Positions 45,221 to 54,798 of a DNA stretch of 64,000 nt are shown one piece after another (position 1 is the first letter of the stretch; each line of letters opens with the position of its first letter). The notes below the pieces were generated by a model. That model was not told where the DNA came from. It did not search any database and saw nothing but the letters and a program-made list of their open reading frames with translations. The stretch comes from Pseudomonas synxantha BG33R (GTDB taxonomy: Bacteria > Pseudomonadota > Gammaproteobacteria > Pseudomonadales > Pseudomonadaceae), in contig NZ_CM001514.1 in assembly GCF_000263715.2 (NCBI RefSeq), positions 3,101,398-3,165,397 on the forward strand, read 5' to 3'. A program made the translations under genes and the position numbers.

Positions 45221-46348
45221 ATGCTGCCCAATGACGAACAACTGCAAATCAGCGACGCCGCCCGGCAATTTGCCCAGGAACGCTTGAAGCCGTTCGCCGC
45301 CGAATGGGATCGCGAGCATCACTTTCCCAAGGAAGCCATCGCTGAAATGGCCGAACTGGGCTTTTTCGGCATGTTGGTGCCGGAACAGTGGGGCGGTTGC
45401 GACACCGGCTACCTGGCCTACGCCATGGCCCTGGAAGAAATCGCCGCAGGTGACGGTGCGTGCTCGACCATCATGAGCGTGCACAACTCGGTGGGCTGCG
45501 TGCCGATCCTCAAATTCGGCAATGATCAGCAAAAGGCCCAATTCCTCACGCCCCTGGCCAGTGGCACCATGCTCGGTGCCTTTGCATTGACCGAACCCCA
45601 GGCCGGTTCCGATGCCAGCAGCTTGAAGACCCGTGCACGCCTCGAAGGCGATCACTATGTGCTCAATGGCTGCAAACAGTTCATCACCTCCGGGCAAAAC
45701 GCCGGGATCGTGATTGTGTTTGCCGTCACCGACCCGGCAGCGGGCAAGCGCGGGATCAGTGCCTTCATCGTACCCACTGACTCTGTGGGCTACACCGTGG
45801 CGCGAGTCGAAGACAAGCTCGGGCAACATGCTTCCGACACGTGCCAGATCCTGTTTGAAGACGTGAAGGTGCCCGTGGCCAATCGCCTGGGCGAGGAGGG
45901 CGAGGGCTACAAGATCGCCCTGGCCAACCTTGAGGGTGGCCGTGTCGGCATCGCATCCCAGTCGGTGGGCATGGCCCGCGCCGCCTTCGAAGCAGCCCGC
46001 GACTATGCCCGTGAGCGGGAAAGCTTCGGCAAACCGTTGATCGAACACCAGGCCGTCGCCTTTCGCCTGGCGGACATGGCCACGCAAATTGCCGTGGCCC
46101 GGCAGATGGTGCATTACGCCGCGGCCCTGCGTGACAGCGGCAAGCCGGCGTTGGTGGAGGCGTCCATGGCCAAGCTGTTTGCTTCGGAAATGGCCGAGAA
46201 AGTCTGTTCGGCCGCCTTGCAAACCCTGGGCGGTTACGGTTACCTGGGCGACTTTCCCCTGGAGCGGATCTACCGCGATGTGCGGGTCTGCCAGATTTAC
46301 GAAGGCACCAGCGATATTCAACGCATGGTCATCTCACGCAATCTATAA
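45221..46348 (+). CDS. Acyl-CoA dehydrogenase (short/branched-chain type)
   Basis: 375 residues of the FAD acyl-CoA dehydrogenase family: [14 protein letters not shown], the substrate/FAD segment [17 protein letters not shown] and the C-terminal [18 protein letters not shown] with the catalytic Glu in YEGT. Introduces the alpha-beta double bond. Size and motif fit short-chain or 2-methyl-branched acyl-CoA dehydrogenases. It is a paralogue of the gene at 47270. Confidence 0.92.
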   Translation: MLPNDEQLQISDAARQFAQERLKPFAAEWDREHHFPKEAIAEMAELGFFGMLVPEQWGGCDTGYLAYAMALEEIAAGDGACSTIMSVHNSVGCVPILKFGNDQQKAQFLTPLASGTMLGAFALTEPQAGSDASSLKTRARLEGDHYVLNGCKQFITSGQNAGIVIVFAVTDPAAGKRGISAFIVPTDSVGYTVARVEDKLGQHASDTCQILFEDVKVPVANRLGEEGEGYKIALANLEGGRVGIASQSVGMARAAFEAARDYARERESFGKPLIEHQAVAFRLADMATQIAVARQMVHYAAALRDSGKPALVEASMAKLFASEMAEKVCSAALQTLGGYGYLGDFPLERIYRDVRVCQIYEGTSDIQRMVISRNL

Positions 46349-46359
46349 GGAGCCGATAC

Positions 46360-47133
46360 ATGAGTTATGAAACCATCCTGCTTGACGTCCAGGGCCGCGT
46401 CGGGCTGATTACCCTCAACCGCCCGCAGGCGTTGAACGCCTTGAACGCGCAACTGGTCAGCGAACTGAACCAGGCGCTGGATAAGCTGGAGGCCAACCCA
46501 GAGGTCGGCTGCATCGTGCTCACCGGCTCGAAAAAAGCCTTTGCGGCCGGCGCCGACATCAAGGAAATGGCCGAGCTGACTTACCCGCAGATCTACATGG
46601 ACGACCTGTTCAGCGACAGTGACCGTGTGGCCAACCGCCGCAAGCCGATCATTGCGGCGGTGAATGGCTTTGCCCTCGGTGGCGGCTGTGAACTGGCGTT
46701 GATGTGCGACTTTATCCTGGCCGGTGACAGTGCCAGGTTCGGCCAGCCGGAAATCAACCTCGGCGTGCTGCCGGGCATGGGCGGCACCCAGCGCCTGACC
46801 CGCGCCGTGGGCAAGGCCAAGGCTATGGAAATGTGCCTGACCGGGCGCTTTATCGACGCCGTCGAAGCCGAGCGTTGCGGGATCGTGGCGCGTATCGTGC
46901 CGGCCGATGAGTTGCTGGACGAAGCGCTGAAAGTCGCTGCCCTGATCGCCAGTAAGTCAGTGCCGATCAGCATGATGGTCAAGGAGAGCGTGAACCGCGC
47001 CTTTGAAGTCAGCCTGTCCGAAGGCGTGCGTTTTGAGCGCCGGGTGTTCCACGCGGCGTTCGCGACCCAGGATCAGAAGGAAGGCATGGCCGCATTCGTG
47101 GCCAAGCGGGCGCCGGAGTTCAAGGATAAGTAA
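46360..47133 (+). CDS. Enoyl-CoA hydratase
   Basis: 257 residues of the crotonase family. Oxyanion-hole segments [11 protein letters not shown] and [15 protein letters not shown]; catalytic Glu residues in GGGCELA and in [20 protein letters not shown]. Hydrates enoyl-CoA to 3-hydroxyacyl-CoA. Last gene of the forward acyl-CoA operon, 11 bp after the dehydrogenase, and followed by the large REP palindrome. It could also serve the valine branch encoded on the other strand. Confidence 0.92.
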   Translation: MSYETILLDVQGRVGLITLNRPQALNALNAQLVSELNQALDKLEANPEVGCIVLTGSKKAFAAGADIKEMAELTYPQIYMDDLFSDSDRVANRRKPIIAAVNGFALGGGCELALMCDFILAGDSARFGQPEINLGVLPGMGGTQRLTRAVGKAKAMEMCLTGRFIDAVEAERCGIVARIVPADELLDEALKVAALIASKSVPISMMVKESVNRAFEVSLSEGVRFERRVFHAAFATQDQKEGMAAFVAKRAPEFKDK

Positions 47134-47139
47134 AACGCT

Positions 47140-47226
47140 GTGGGAGGGGGCTTGCTCCCGATGGCGGTGGATCAGTCAGCACATCAGCTACTGAACCACG
47201 GCCATCGGGAGCAAGCCCCCTCCCAC
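47140..47226. repeat. Paired REP elements (BIME-like) with 26-bp inverted arms
   Basis: GTGGGAGGGGGCTTGCTCCC and six further bases (47140-47165) are repeated exactly in inverted orientation at 47201-47226. Each arm itself contains a small GGGAG..CTCCC hairpin. The 35-base centre (47166-47200) is unrelated. This is the typical arrangement of two REPs facing each other, and it sits between two convergent operons, where it may stop transcription from both sides. Confidence 0.85.
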
Positions 47227-47269
47227 ATTTGAACTGCAGCGTTTGACACAGTTTTTTGCAGTGTGTCAG

Positions 47270-48421
47270 TCAGAGCTGGTAGTGCTTGAGCTCCCTGGCA
47301 ATCACCATCCGCTGGATCTCGCTGGTGCCTTCGTAAATCTGCGTGATCCGCGCATCCCGGTAGTAACGCTCCACCGGATAGTCTTCCAGATACCCATACC
47401 CGCCATGAATCTGCATCGCCTTGGAGCAGACCCGCTCGGCCATTTCCGAGGCAAACAGCTTGGCCTGGGACGCTTCGGACAAGCATGGTTTGCCGGCACT
47501 GCGCAGGCGCGCCGCGTGGAGAATCAGCAAGCGTGCTGCGTTCAGCTGCGTTTGCATGTCAGCCAACAGGTTGGCCACGCTCTGATGTTCGATGATCGCC
47601 TTGTCGAACTGCACGCGATCCCGGGCATAAGCCAGCGCTGCTTCAAAGGCGGCGCGGGCGATGCCCAATGCCTGGGCGGCAATACCGATGCGCCCACCTT
47701 CCAGATTGGACAGGGCGATTGCCAGGCCCTTGCCGCGCTCACCCAGCAGGTTGGCTTGCGGCACGCTGCATTGGTTGAGCGTAACGGCACAGGTGTCCGA
47801 CGCACGAATGCCCATCTTGTGTTCGGTGCGGTCGACCACAAAACCCGGGGTGTCGGTAGGCACCAGAAACGCTGAAATACCCTTCTTGCCCAATTCCGGA
47901 TCGGTCACCGCAAACACGATGGCCAACCTGGCGCGCTTGCCATTGCTGACAAATTGCTTGGCGCCGTTGATCACCCACTGGCCGTCTTTCAATTCTGCAC
48001 GGGTGCGCAGGTTGTGGGCTTCGGAGCCGGCCTGAGGTTCGGTCAGGCAGAAGCAGCCGATGGCCTGGCCGCTGGCGAGTTCGGCCAGCCATGTGTGTTT
48101 TTGCTCAGCTGTGCCGTAGTTGAGGATAGGCCCGCAACCCACTGAATTATGGATACTCATCAAGGCGCCCGTGGCGCCGTCACCCGCAGAAATTTCCTCC
48201 ACGGCCAGCGCGTAGGCCACGTAGTCCACATAGGTGCCGCCCCATTCTTCAGGGACAACCATGCCGAGCAGGCCCAGTTCGCCCATCTTTGCCACCAGTG
48301 CGTCGTCGATCCAGCCGGCTTTCTCCCAGGCTTGGGCATGGGGGGCAATTTCGCCACGGGCGAAGTCCCGCGCCATGTCGCGGATCATGATTTGTTCTTC
48401 TGTGTATTCAAGATCTTGCAT
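47270..48421 (-). CDS. Acyl-CoA dehydrogenase (isobutyryl-CoA type)
   Basis: 383 residues; [38 protein letters not shown] and [21 protein letters not shown] mark an acyl-CoA dehydrogenase with the Glu in YEGT. Because it is followed upstream in the operon by a 3-hydroxyisobutyryl-CoA hydrolase, isobutyryl-CoA (valine breakdown) is the likely substrate. It shares most residues with the dehydrogenase at 45221, in the convergent operon. Confidence 0.92.
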   Translation of the reverse strand: MQDLEYTEEQIMIRDMARDFARGEIAPHAQAWEKAGWIDDALVAKMGELGLLGMVVPEEWGGTYVDYVAYALAVEEISAGDGATGALMSIHNSVGCGPILNYGTAEQKHTWLAELASGQAIGCFCLTEPQAGSEAHNLRTRAELKDGQWVINGAKQFVSNGKRARLAIVFAVTDPELGKKGISAFLVPTDTPGFVVDRTEHKMGIRASDTCAVTLNQCSVPQANLLGERGKGLAIALSNLEGGRIGIAAQALGIARAAFEAALAYARDRVQFDKAIIEHQSVANLLADMQTQLNAARLLILHAARLRSAGKPCLSEASQAKLFASEMAERVCSKAMQIHGGYGYLEDYPVERYYRDARITQIYEGTSEIQRMVIARELKHYQL

Positions 48422-48424
48422 GGC

Positions 48425-49525
48425 TTATTTCTCAATCTGCGCGAAGCTGTGGAAGAAGCTCTCGACGTGGCTGGCATCCAGCGCATTGAGCGTGGGCGGG
48501 TTCCAGCGCGGGGCTTTATCCTTGTCGATGATCAGGGCGCGAACGCCTTCAATCAGGTCGCCACGTTCGAACCATTGACGGTCCAGGTGCAGCTCCAGAG
48601 CAAAGCACTGTTCCAGCGGGAGGTGCCGGCCACGACGCAGCATTTGCAAGGTCACGGCCATGGCCAGGGGTGAGCGGGTCTGCATCAGATGGGCGGTAGT
48701 CAACGCCCATTCGTGGGTGTCGGCGACCGTAACTGCCTGCAATTGCTCGACGATGCTGGGTACATCCGGCAGGGCGAAGAAGTGATCAATGACCGGGCGC
48801 AGGGCCGCCAGCGGCGCATCGGGCAATTGCTGCACCGCCAGTTTGGCGAGCACACCTTGCAAATCCTTGAGGGGGGAGTCGCTCCATTGCAACTGGTCGA
48901 GCTTGTTGTCCAGGGCGGGGAGTCTGGCGCTGTCGATAGACCAGTCGGCCAGCCCGCAATACAGCGCATCGGCGGCACGTATCTGCACCCCGGTGACGCC
49001 AAGGTAAGTCCCCAGCTCACCGGGAATACGCGACAGGAAATAGCTGCCGCCTACATCGGGGAAGTAGCCGATAGCCACTTCCGGCATCGCCAGGCGACTG
49101 CGTTCAGTGACGACCCGCAGATCCGCGCCTTGTACCAGGCCCATGCCGCCGCCGAGGACGAAGCCGTCCATCAGTGCCACGACCGGTTTACGGTAATGGT
49201 GGATGGCCAGGTCAAGGGCATATTCCTCCACGAAGAAATCCTGGTGCAGGGTGTCGCCGTTCTTGAAGCTGTCGTACAGCGAGCGGATATCGCCGCCAGC
49301 GCAGAAGGCTTTTTCGCCGGCGCCACGCAGCACCACGGCATAAACCTGCGGGTCATCCGCCCACGCCTGCAGCTGCGCCGTCAACTGGCGGACCATGTCG
49401 AGGGTGATGGCATTCAAGCCGGCGGGGCGATTGAGGGTGAGGTGGCCGATATGGTTACGCACTTCACTCAGTACTTCCTGCTGAATATCGGCGTGGCTTG
49501 CTTCGGATGAAACCTGAGCAGTCAT
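48425..49525 (-). CDS. 3-hydroxyisobutyryl-CoA hydrolase (crotonase family)
   Basis: 366 residues. Crotonase fold with GGDIRSLYDSF, GFVLGGGMGLVQGADLR and the hydrolase signature MPEVAIGYFPDVGGSYFL; the length is that of 3-hydroxyisobutyryl-CoA hydrolases rather than hydratases (~260). Releases 3-hydroxyisobutyrate from CoA in valine catabolism. The start is set at ATG 49525, preceded by GGGAG, instead of an in-frame codon 11 residues upstream. 3 bp before the dehydrogenase gene. Confidence 0.9.
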   Translation of the reverse strand: MTAQVSSEASHADIQQEVLSEVRNHIGHLTLNRPAGLNAITLDMVRQLTAQLQAWADDPQVYAVVLRGAGEKAFCAGGDIRSLYDSFKNGDTLHQDFFVEEYALDLAIHHYRKPVVALMDGFVLGGGMGLVQGADLRVVTERSRLAMPEVAIGYFPDVGGSYFLSRIPGELGTYLGVTGVQIRAADALYCGLADWSIDSARLPALDNKLDQLQWSDSPLKDLQGVLAKLAVQQLPDAPLAALRPVIDHFFALPDVPSIVEQLQAVTVADTHEWALTTAHLMQTRSPLAMAVTLQMLRRGRHLPLEQCFALELHLDRQWFERGDLIEGVRALIIDKDKAPRWNPPTLNALDASHVESFFHSFAQIEK

Positions 49526-49656
49526 CACTAACTCCCTGCTTTTATTGTTCTTTATCAAGATGTTCGCGGGCGAACCTTCTCGCGATCCTACCAGTGCAAA
49601 TTTGCCCAGTACAACCGGTAATCATGCAGGTCGTTTTTGCATTTATGCCGTAGGGA

Positions 49657-50364
49657 TCAAGCCACGCGATTGGCCAGGACCTCACCGATACTGCGACGTC
49701 GTGCATGGCCTTCTGCTGCGTGAATCAGTTGTTCCAGCTCGGTGGGCTCGACATCGTAAAATTGCTCCATTTCGGCCAGCGCCAGCTTGAGGTCGGCCGC
49801 TGTAATCGATGGATCGCTCACGGGCTGAATGCCGAGGACGACAGGAGCAGGTTCGGCCAGCCCCTTGGGATAACGTGTGCGCGTGGCATTGTTATAGAGC
49901 AGTGCGCATCCCAGCAGAGCGCCGGCACCCAGCATGACCGGCGCCAGTTCATACCAGCCCAGGGTAATGGACGCAGGGTCGGCCAACACCAGGGTCATGG
50001 CCAGGCCACCGGCCGGTGGGTGCAGGCAACGCAGCCAACAGATCAGTATTACCGTCATGCCCGCCGCCAGGCACGCGTTACCCAGGGTTCGCCCCAGTAC
50101 CCGTGCCACCAGCAATGCAACGATGCCGGCACACAGGTAACTGCCCATGATCGACCATGGCTGGGCCAGCGCTCCCGATGACACCGCAAACAGCAACACG
50201 GCCGAAGCGCCAAGGGGGCCGAGCAAATGCAGGGCAACCTCCATGCCGAATACCTGGGCGCAAGCCCAGACACTGAACATTGTGCCCAAGGCCATGCCGA
50301 TGCCGGCACGACTCCATTCAGCGGGGCGGGTGTTGATTGCAGCGGGTAACCAGCGAGCGAGCAT
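49657..50364 (-). CDS. HPP-family membrane protein
   Basis: About 235 residues from ATG 50364; homologues begin with a similar MLARWLPAAINTRP. Four to five membrane segments up to ~165, with the family's LHPPAGGLAMTLVL motif, followed by a soluble helical tail (~180-235). HPP proteins are integral membrane proteins; a cyanobacterial member is a nitrite transporter, but the substrate here is not known. The frame is open upstream for 50 codons without family similarity. Confidence 0.85.
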   Translation of the reverse strand: MLARWLPAAINTRPAEWSRAGIGMALGTMFSVWACAQVFGMEVALHLLGPLGASAVLLFAVSSGALAQPWSIMGSYLCAGIVALLVARVLGRTLGNACLAAGMTVILICWLRCLHPPAGGLAMTLVLADPASITLGWYELAPVMLGAGALLGCALLYNNATRTRYPKGLAEPAPVVLGIQPVSDPSITAADLKLALAEMEQFYDVEPTELEQLIHAAEGHARRRSIGEVLANRVA

Positions 50365-50528
50365 TAAAGACGATCCATAAACGGCGGGCGAAAAAAAAGG
50401 CCTGCCTGGTTTCCCGGTGCAGCCCTTTGAACGTTCCAACATTTGGGGGAGGAACCCGTGCAGTGTGCCGAGGTTGGTCTGATCGCACCACTGCATATTA
50501 ATGAGGGTTAAACGCAAATATTATGCAG

Positions 50529-50753
50529 TTAAAGGGTGTCTCCGAACGTAATGGGGCCTGCCACAGTGGACGCTGGTGTGCAGATTTTGCCCAGCACCCG
50601 GTTATTGGCCTCTTCATTGAACAAGCGCTCATGCAGGTCTTCGCGCAATTTGGCGTCGTTGGCCAGTGGCCCCTTCAACGCCACCAGCGCGTCGCGCAAT
50701 GCCATCAAACGATCCAGTCTTGGTAAAGGTACATTCAACAGTTCCTCTCGCAC
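50529..50753 (-). CDS. Small hypothetical protein
   Basis: 74 residues from a GTG preceded by GAGAGG at good spacing. Helical and charged, e.g. LPRLDRLMALRDALVALKG and ANDAKLREDLHERLFNEE. No signal, membrane segment or family recognised. Its composition is protein-like and the ribosome site is good, but it has no neighbour context. Confidence 0.5.
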   Translation of the reverse strand: MREELLNVPLPRLDRLMALRDALVALKGPLANDAKLREDLHERLFNEEANNRVLGKICTPASTVAGPITFGDTL

Positions 50754-51038
50754 GGCATTGTCCTCTCAATGAAGTAAGCCATCGCGCGTGGGCAGCCTAC
50801 AGAGTCCTTGTAGTTATGGCGTGCCTTGACCCAAGCGCTTTCGGGACAGCCCTGACGATCGGGTGGTAGATACTTAATGCACGTGGCAGCGAGTCTACCG
50901 TCGGGTTCCAGGCACAGGAAGGGAAAGTGCACCAGCTATTACGCAAAGGAATGTAGGCGTTTTCTTGGTGCCTGTGATGAAAGACGCCCACCGGTTAACG
51001 AGTCGACGTTCTTTCTTACAACGCCCCTAGAAAAGTGC

Positions 51039-52661
51039 TCATGGCACCGTGGTTTTTACCAAATGCAGCAATACGTAAGGGTTCTTGTCGAACTCGCCGG
51101 TCAGCGTGGGCGTGATCGAACGCAAGCGTGGATCGTCCAGCCCTTCGAAGTCGGCCTGGCTCATGACCAACCATGCCGGGGCCTGGATCGGCTTCAATTC
51201 AATGGGCAATTGGGTAAACAGCGGGACCTTGTCACAATCGAAGTTGACCATGAACTTGATGGCTTTGGCGTCTTTACCCAGCGCGTGCAGCACCACGGGC
51301 GCCGGTTGCTGCAGGACTTGAGCCTTGACGGCGAGGCTGAACGTGCGGGTGTCGTATAACCGACGCTCCAGGGGTTCGACCACCAGGATGTAGGTTGTCC
51401 AAAGGGCCAGCACTGCAGCCAGGGCCGGGCCATACGTACGCAGCCGGGACTTGAGCAGTGTCAGCAGCGCCAGGATCTGAAGCAGACCAAGCACGGCGAA
51501 GATCACTTCAAGGTGGGCCAGCGGCTCCGGATAACGCCGCCGTGCGGCTAGCAGGCCAATCACCAACAGCGTCGGCAATAGCGTCCAGACGCCCAGCATC
51601 AGGCCGCGCAGCCAGGCAAACAGTCGCCCCTGTGTCGCCTGGAACGGATACGCGGCAATGATCGCTGCCATCGGCAACATCGGCAGGATATAGCGCGCTT
51701 TTTTTGCCTGTGGCACCGACAGGCCCACCATCACCAGCACACCCGCGGCTGCGCAATACAACACCAGCTTCAATGCCGGATCCGGTGTGCGCCGCCCGCC
51801 GATCATGACAGCCGCCAGTACCAACACTGCCAGCGGATAAGCCAGCGCGTAGTTACCCATGGAGCTGGTGAAGTAATACAGCACACCGCCGGAGCCTTCG
51901 CTGCCATCCATGCGCCCCAGAAACTGCATACGAATCACGTCATGCATGAAGTCTTCGCCGCCGCTGAGCTTGGCCAGTAGCAGCAACAGACCGACGCACG
52001 CCGCCAGCAGCGCCAACGCCAGCAGGCCGAAACTGAACAGGCGGCGCCACTGGCGGTTGATCAGGTAATAGCTGCACAACACGCCTGTGGGGATCACCAG
52101 GCCAATCGGCCCACGCAGTGCAAACCCGAGCAGCAGCAACACAAACACCCAATGCAAGCGCTTGGCAGCAGCGAAGTGATCATGGGCATAGCCCAGATAG
52201 AACACCGCCAGGGTCACGGCGGCGAGCATCTGGTCCAGGGAGACCGCGCGGGTTTCGCTGACAAAGGTGCTGCTGAGCAGCAACATTGCCAGGCTCAACA
52301 GCCCCCAGCGCGGGGAGTAGGGCGCAGTCAGGCGGTAGACCAGCATTACGATCACTGCTGACGCGACCGCGGTGGGCAGCCATGCCGTCAGGCTGGTGAC
52401 CTGGCCCAATGGCAACGACAGCAGCCAGGTCAGCAGCGTTGAAGTCGCCAGGTAGTCGGCATACGGTTGGCCGTAGGTCGTGGGGAAGAAACCTGGTCCG
52501 TGGCGCAGCATTTCCTGGGCAAACACCACGAAGCGTGAATCAAAGCCAATAATTGCCTGGTGCCAGTTGCCGGCGATAAACAGCACCAGCGCCAAGAGCC
52601 CAAGCCCCAGTGACTGGCGGCGGATTGTGGCGCTCTGCATGGATGGGAAAGCCTTGTTCAC
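51039..52661 (-). CDS. ArnT-like GT-C glycosyltransferase (second copy)
   Basis: 540 residues with an N-terminal acidic loop (FDSRFVVFAQEML) at the place where ArnT has [14 protein letters not shown], then about 12 membrane segments and a C-terminal periplasmic part. It belongs to the polyprenyl-phosphate-dependent GT83/PMT-type transferases. Its start follows the ugd stop directly, so it is the last gene of the arn operon. It is clearly more divergent than arnT at 54795 and may transfer another sugar to lipid A or core. Confidence 0.85.
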   Translation of the reverse strand: MNKAFPSMQSATIRRQSLGLGLLALVLFIAGNWHQAIIGFDSRFVVFAQEMLRHGPGFFPTTYGQPYADYLATSTLLTWLLSLPLGQVTSLTAWLPTAVASAVIVMLVYRLTAPYSPRWGLLSLAMLLLSSTFVSETRAVSLDQMLAAVTLAVFYLGYAHDHFAAAKRLHWVFVLLLLGFALRGPIGLVIPTGVLCSYYLINRQWRRLFSFGLLALALLAACVGLLLLLAKLSGGEDFMHDVIRMQFLGRMDGSEGSGGVLYYFTSSMGNYALAYPLAVLVLAAVMIGGRRTPDPALKLVLYCAAAGVLVMVGLSVPQAKKARYILPMLPMAAIIAAYPFQATQGRLFAWLRGLMLGVWTLLPTLLVIGLLAARRRYPEPLAHLEVIFAVLGLLQILALLTLLKSRLRTYGPALAAVLALWTTYILVVEPLERRLYDTRTFSLAVKAQVLQQPAPVVLHALGKDAKAIKFMVNFDCDKVPLFTQLPIELKPIQAPAWLVMSQADFEGLDDPRLRSITPTLTGEFDKNPYVLLHLVKTTVP

Positions 52662-54044
52662 CTAGCCGACATCCCTGACCTGTTCCACCCAGTTTTGCTG
52701 GGGAATCGGCAACTCGCAGGAATCGCCACGGCCAATGGGGAAATACTTGAAGCCTTTGCGTGTCAGGCGTTCGCCGTCATACAGGTTGCGGCCATCGAAG
52801 ATCACCGGTGTTTTCAAGCGCTGGTGAATCAGGTCGAAGTCCGGCGCCTTGAATTGCTGCCATTCGGTGCACACGATCAGCGCATCGGCGCCGCCCAGGG
52901 TGGACTCCGGGGTGCCCATCAGCATCAGGCGCGGGTCGTCGCCATAGATCCGCTGGGTTTCCTGCATGGCTTCCGGGTCGAAGGCGCGCACATTGGCACC
53001 GGCGGCCCACAAGGCTTCCATCAGCACGCGGCTGGGAGCGTCGCGCATGTCATCGGTGTTGGGCTTGAAGGCCAGGCCCCACAGGGCGAAAGTCTTGCCC
53101 TTCAGATTGCCTTTGAAGAACGCATTGATGCGCTCGAACAGCTTGCTCTTCTGGCGCTGGTTGATGGCTTCCACTGCTTCGAGCAGGTCGCTGGAGCAGT
53201 TGGCTTGCTTGGCGCTATGGATCAAGGCACGCATGTCTTTGGGGAAGCACGAGCCGCCGTAGCCACAGCCTGGGTAGATGAAGTGGTAGCCGATTCGCGA
53301 GTCGGCACCAATGCCCAGGCGCACCGATTCAATATCGGCGCCCAGGTGCTCGGCCAGTTCGGCAATCTGGTTGATGAAGCTGATCTTGGTGGCCAACATG
53401 CAGTTGGCAGCGTACTTGGTCAGTTCGGCGCTGCGCAGGTCCATAAAGATGATGCGGTCGTGGTTGCGATTGAACGGCGCGTACAGGTCGCGCATGACCT
53501 CACGTACTTCCTCGCGCTCGCAGCCAATGATGATGCGGTCCGGGCGGCGGCAGTCGGCAACGGCCGAGCCTTCCTTGAGGAATTCCGGGTTGGAGACAAT
53601 ATCGAACTCCAACTGACGGCCAGCGGCATTCAGGTTCTTTTGGATATGAGCGCGCAGGGTGTCACCGGTGCCGACCGGCACGGTGGATTTCTCCACCAGA
53701 ATCACCGGCTGCACGCGATGGCGGGACACGGCGTCACCCACCGATAGCACGTATTTCAGGTCGGCAGAGCCGTCTTCATCCGACGGCGTACCCACGGCGA
53801 TGAACAACACTTCACCGTGCTCGACAGCGAGTTTTTCGTCGTAGGTAAAATGCAGGCGTCCGCTTTCCAGGTTGTCCTTGACCATCGCGGCCAGGCCCGG
53901 CTCGAAGATGGTCACGTGACCTTTCTGGAGCGACTCGACCTTGCTCTTGTCAACGTCCATGCAAATGACATCGTGACCGACTTCGGCTAATACAGTGGCC
54001 TGTACCAGACCAACGTAACCACTACCAAATACGCTGATTTTCAT
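52662..54044 (-). CDS. ugd: UDP-glucose 6-dehydrogenase
   Basis: 460 residues. N-terminal Rossmann motif [28 protein letters not shown], catalytic Cys in [15 protein letters not shown] (first or, by family, the GSCFPKD one), and the C-terminal [15 protein letters not shown]. Oxidises UDP-glucose to UDP-glucuronate with NAD+, supplying the ArnA substrate. The start at 54044 overlaps the arnF stop by four bases. Confidence 0.95.
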   Translation of the reverse strand: MKISVFGSGYVGLVQATVLAEVGHDVICMDVDKSKVESLQKGHVTIFEPGLAAMVKDNLESGRLHFTYDEKLAVEHGEVLFIAVGTPSDEDGSADLKYVLSVGDAVSRHRVQPVILVEKSTVPVGTGDTLRAHIQKNLNAAGRQLEFDIVSNPEFLKEGSAVADCRRPDRIIIGCEREEVREVMRDLYAPFNRNHDRIIFMDLRSAELTKYAANCMLATKISFINQIAELAEHLGADIESVRLGIGADSRIGYHFIYPGCGYGGSCFPKDMRALIHSAKQANCSSDLLEAVEAINQRQKSKLFERINAFFKGNLKGKTFALWGLAFKPNTDDMRDAPSRVLMEALWAAGANVRAFDPEAMQETQRIYGDDPRLMLMGTPESTLGGADALIVCTEWQQFKAPDFDLIHQRLKTPVIFDGRNLYDGERLTRKGFKYFPIGRGDSCELPIPQQNWVEQVRDVG

Positions 54045-54454
54045 GGGGTATTCCTGGGACTTGAGGTGCAAGCACGACGAGAGTTGATAACCAGTACGCC
54101 GAGGATGACCAAGGCCACCCCCAGGGTTTTTGAAAGCGAGAAAGCTTCGTTGAACACCGGCAGGCTGGCGGCCAGCAGGTAGACCAACGCGTAGCTGATG
54201 CTGAGCAGCGAGTAGGCACGGCCCAGAGGCAAATGCTTGAGTGCGCCAAGCCAGCAGAGCATCGACAGCGCGTAGGCAATGATCGCCAGGATCACCACGC
54301 CCAGGGCACTCAGGTCGATGCTGTTGCGGGTGAAGGCGGCCAGCCACTCGGTGGGCAAGGGCAAGCGCGTCATGCTCCAGCGCATGCCCAGTTGGGCGAC
54401 ACTCACCAGGCCGACACTGCCCAGGGCCAGGGCGAAACCCTTTATGCGGCTCAT
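54041..54454 (-). CDS. arnF: Undecaprenyl-phosphate-aminoarabinose flippase subunit
   Basis: 137 residues, four membrane segments, EamA/SMR-like fold ([20 protein letters not shown], then [19 protein letters not shown] and [17 protein letters not shown]). With ArnE it is thought to flip the lipid-linked sugar to the periplasmic face. Overlaps the arnE stop and the ugd start by four bases each. Confidence 0.9.
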   Translation of the reverse strand: MSRIKGFALALGSVGLVSVAQLGMRWSMTRLPLPTEWLAAFTRNSIDLSALGVVILAIIAYALSMLCWLGALKHLPLGRAYSLLSISYALVYLLAASLPVFNEAFSLSKTLGVALVILGVLVINSRRACTSSPRNTP

Positions 54455-54798
54455 ACCTGGCGCCCCAGCAGCACGACGCCGGCAATCACCAGCCCCACAC
54501 CCAGCCAGTGGCGGCCATCAATGGGTTCGTGAAATACAAAGCGCGCCATCAGCGTGACCAGCACAAAATTCAGGCTGAGCATGGGGTAGGCAATCCCCAC
54601 TTCCAGGCGTTGCAATACCAGCAGCCACACCAGCAGGCCCAGGCCCAGGCACACCAGCGCTGACCATAACCACGGCGAACGCAGCTTCAATGCCCAGCCT
54701 TGAGGCAGGTTCCGCCAGCTTTCCACGGCGAACTTTTGCGAGACCTGGCCCATGCAGGTGAGCAAGCAGGCTGTGAGCAACAGCAGCAGGGTGGTCAT
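54451..54798 (-). CDS. arnE: Undecaprenyl-phosphate-aminoarabinose flippase subunit
   Basis: 115 residues from ATG 54798, which overlaps the arnT stop; four membrane segments ([56 protein letters not shown]). It pairs with ArnF. A longer frame upstream of the ATG lies inside arnT and is not used. Confidence 0.9.
   Translation of the reverse strand: MTTLLLLLTACLLTCMGQVSQKFAVESWRNLPQGWALKLRSPWLWSALVCLGLGLLVWLLVLQRLEVGIAYPMLSLNFVLVTLMARFVFHEPIDGRHWLGVGLVIAGVVLLGRQV

Noticed and set aside
44330..46321. 663-codon open frame opposite thiolase and acyl-CoA dehydrogenase
   Set aside because: Both sense genes are complete with catalytic residues; the antisense frame spans two genes and their gap.
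50735..50932. 65-codon frame upstream of the small hypothetical gene
   Set aside because: Composition (many Cys, Pro, Arg) is not convincing and no ribosome site was seen; it would overlap the better-supported small gene.
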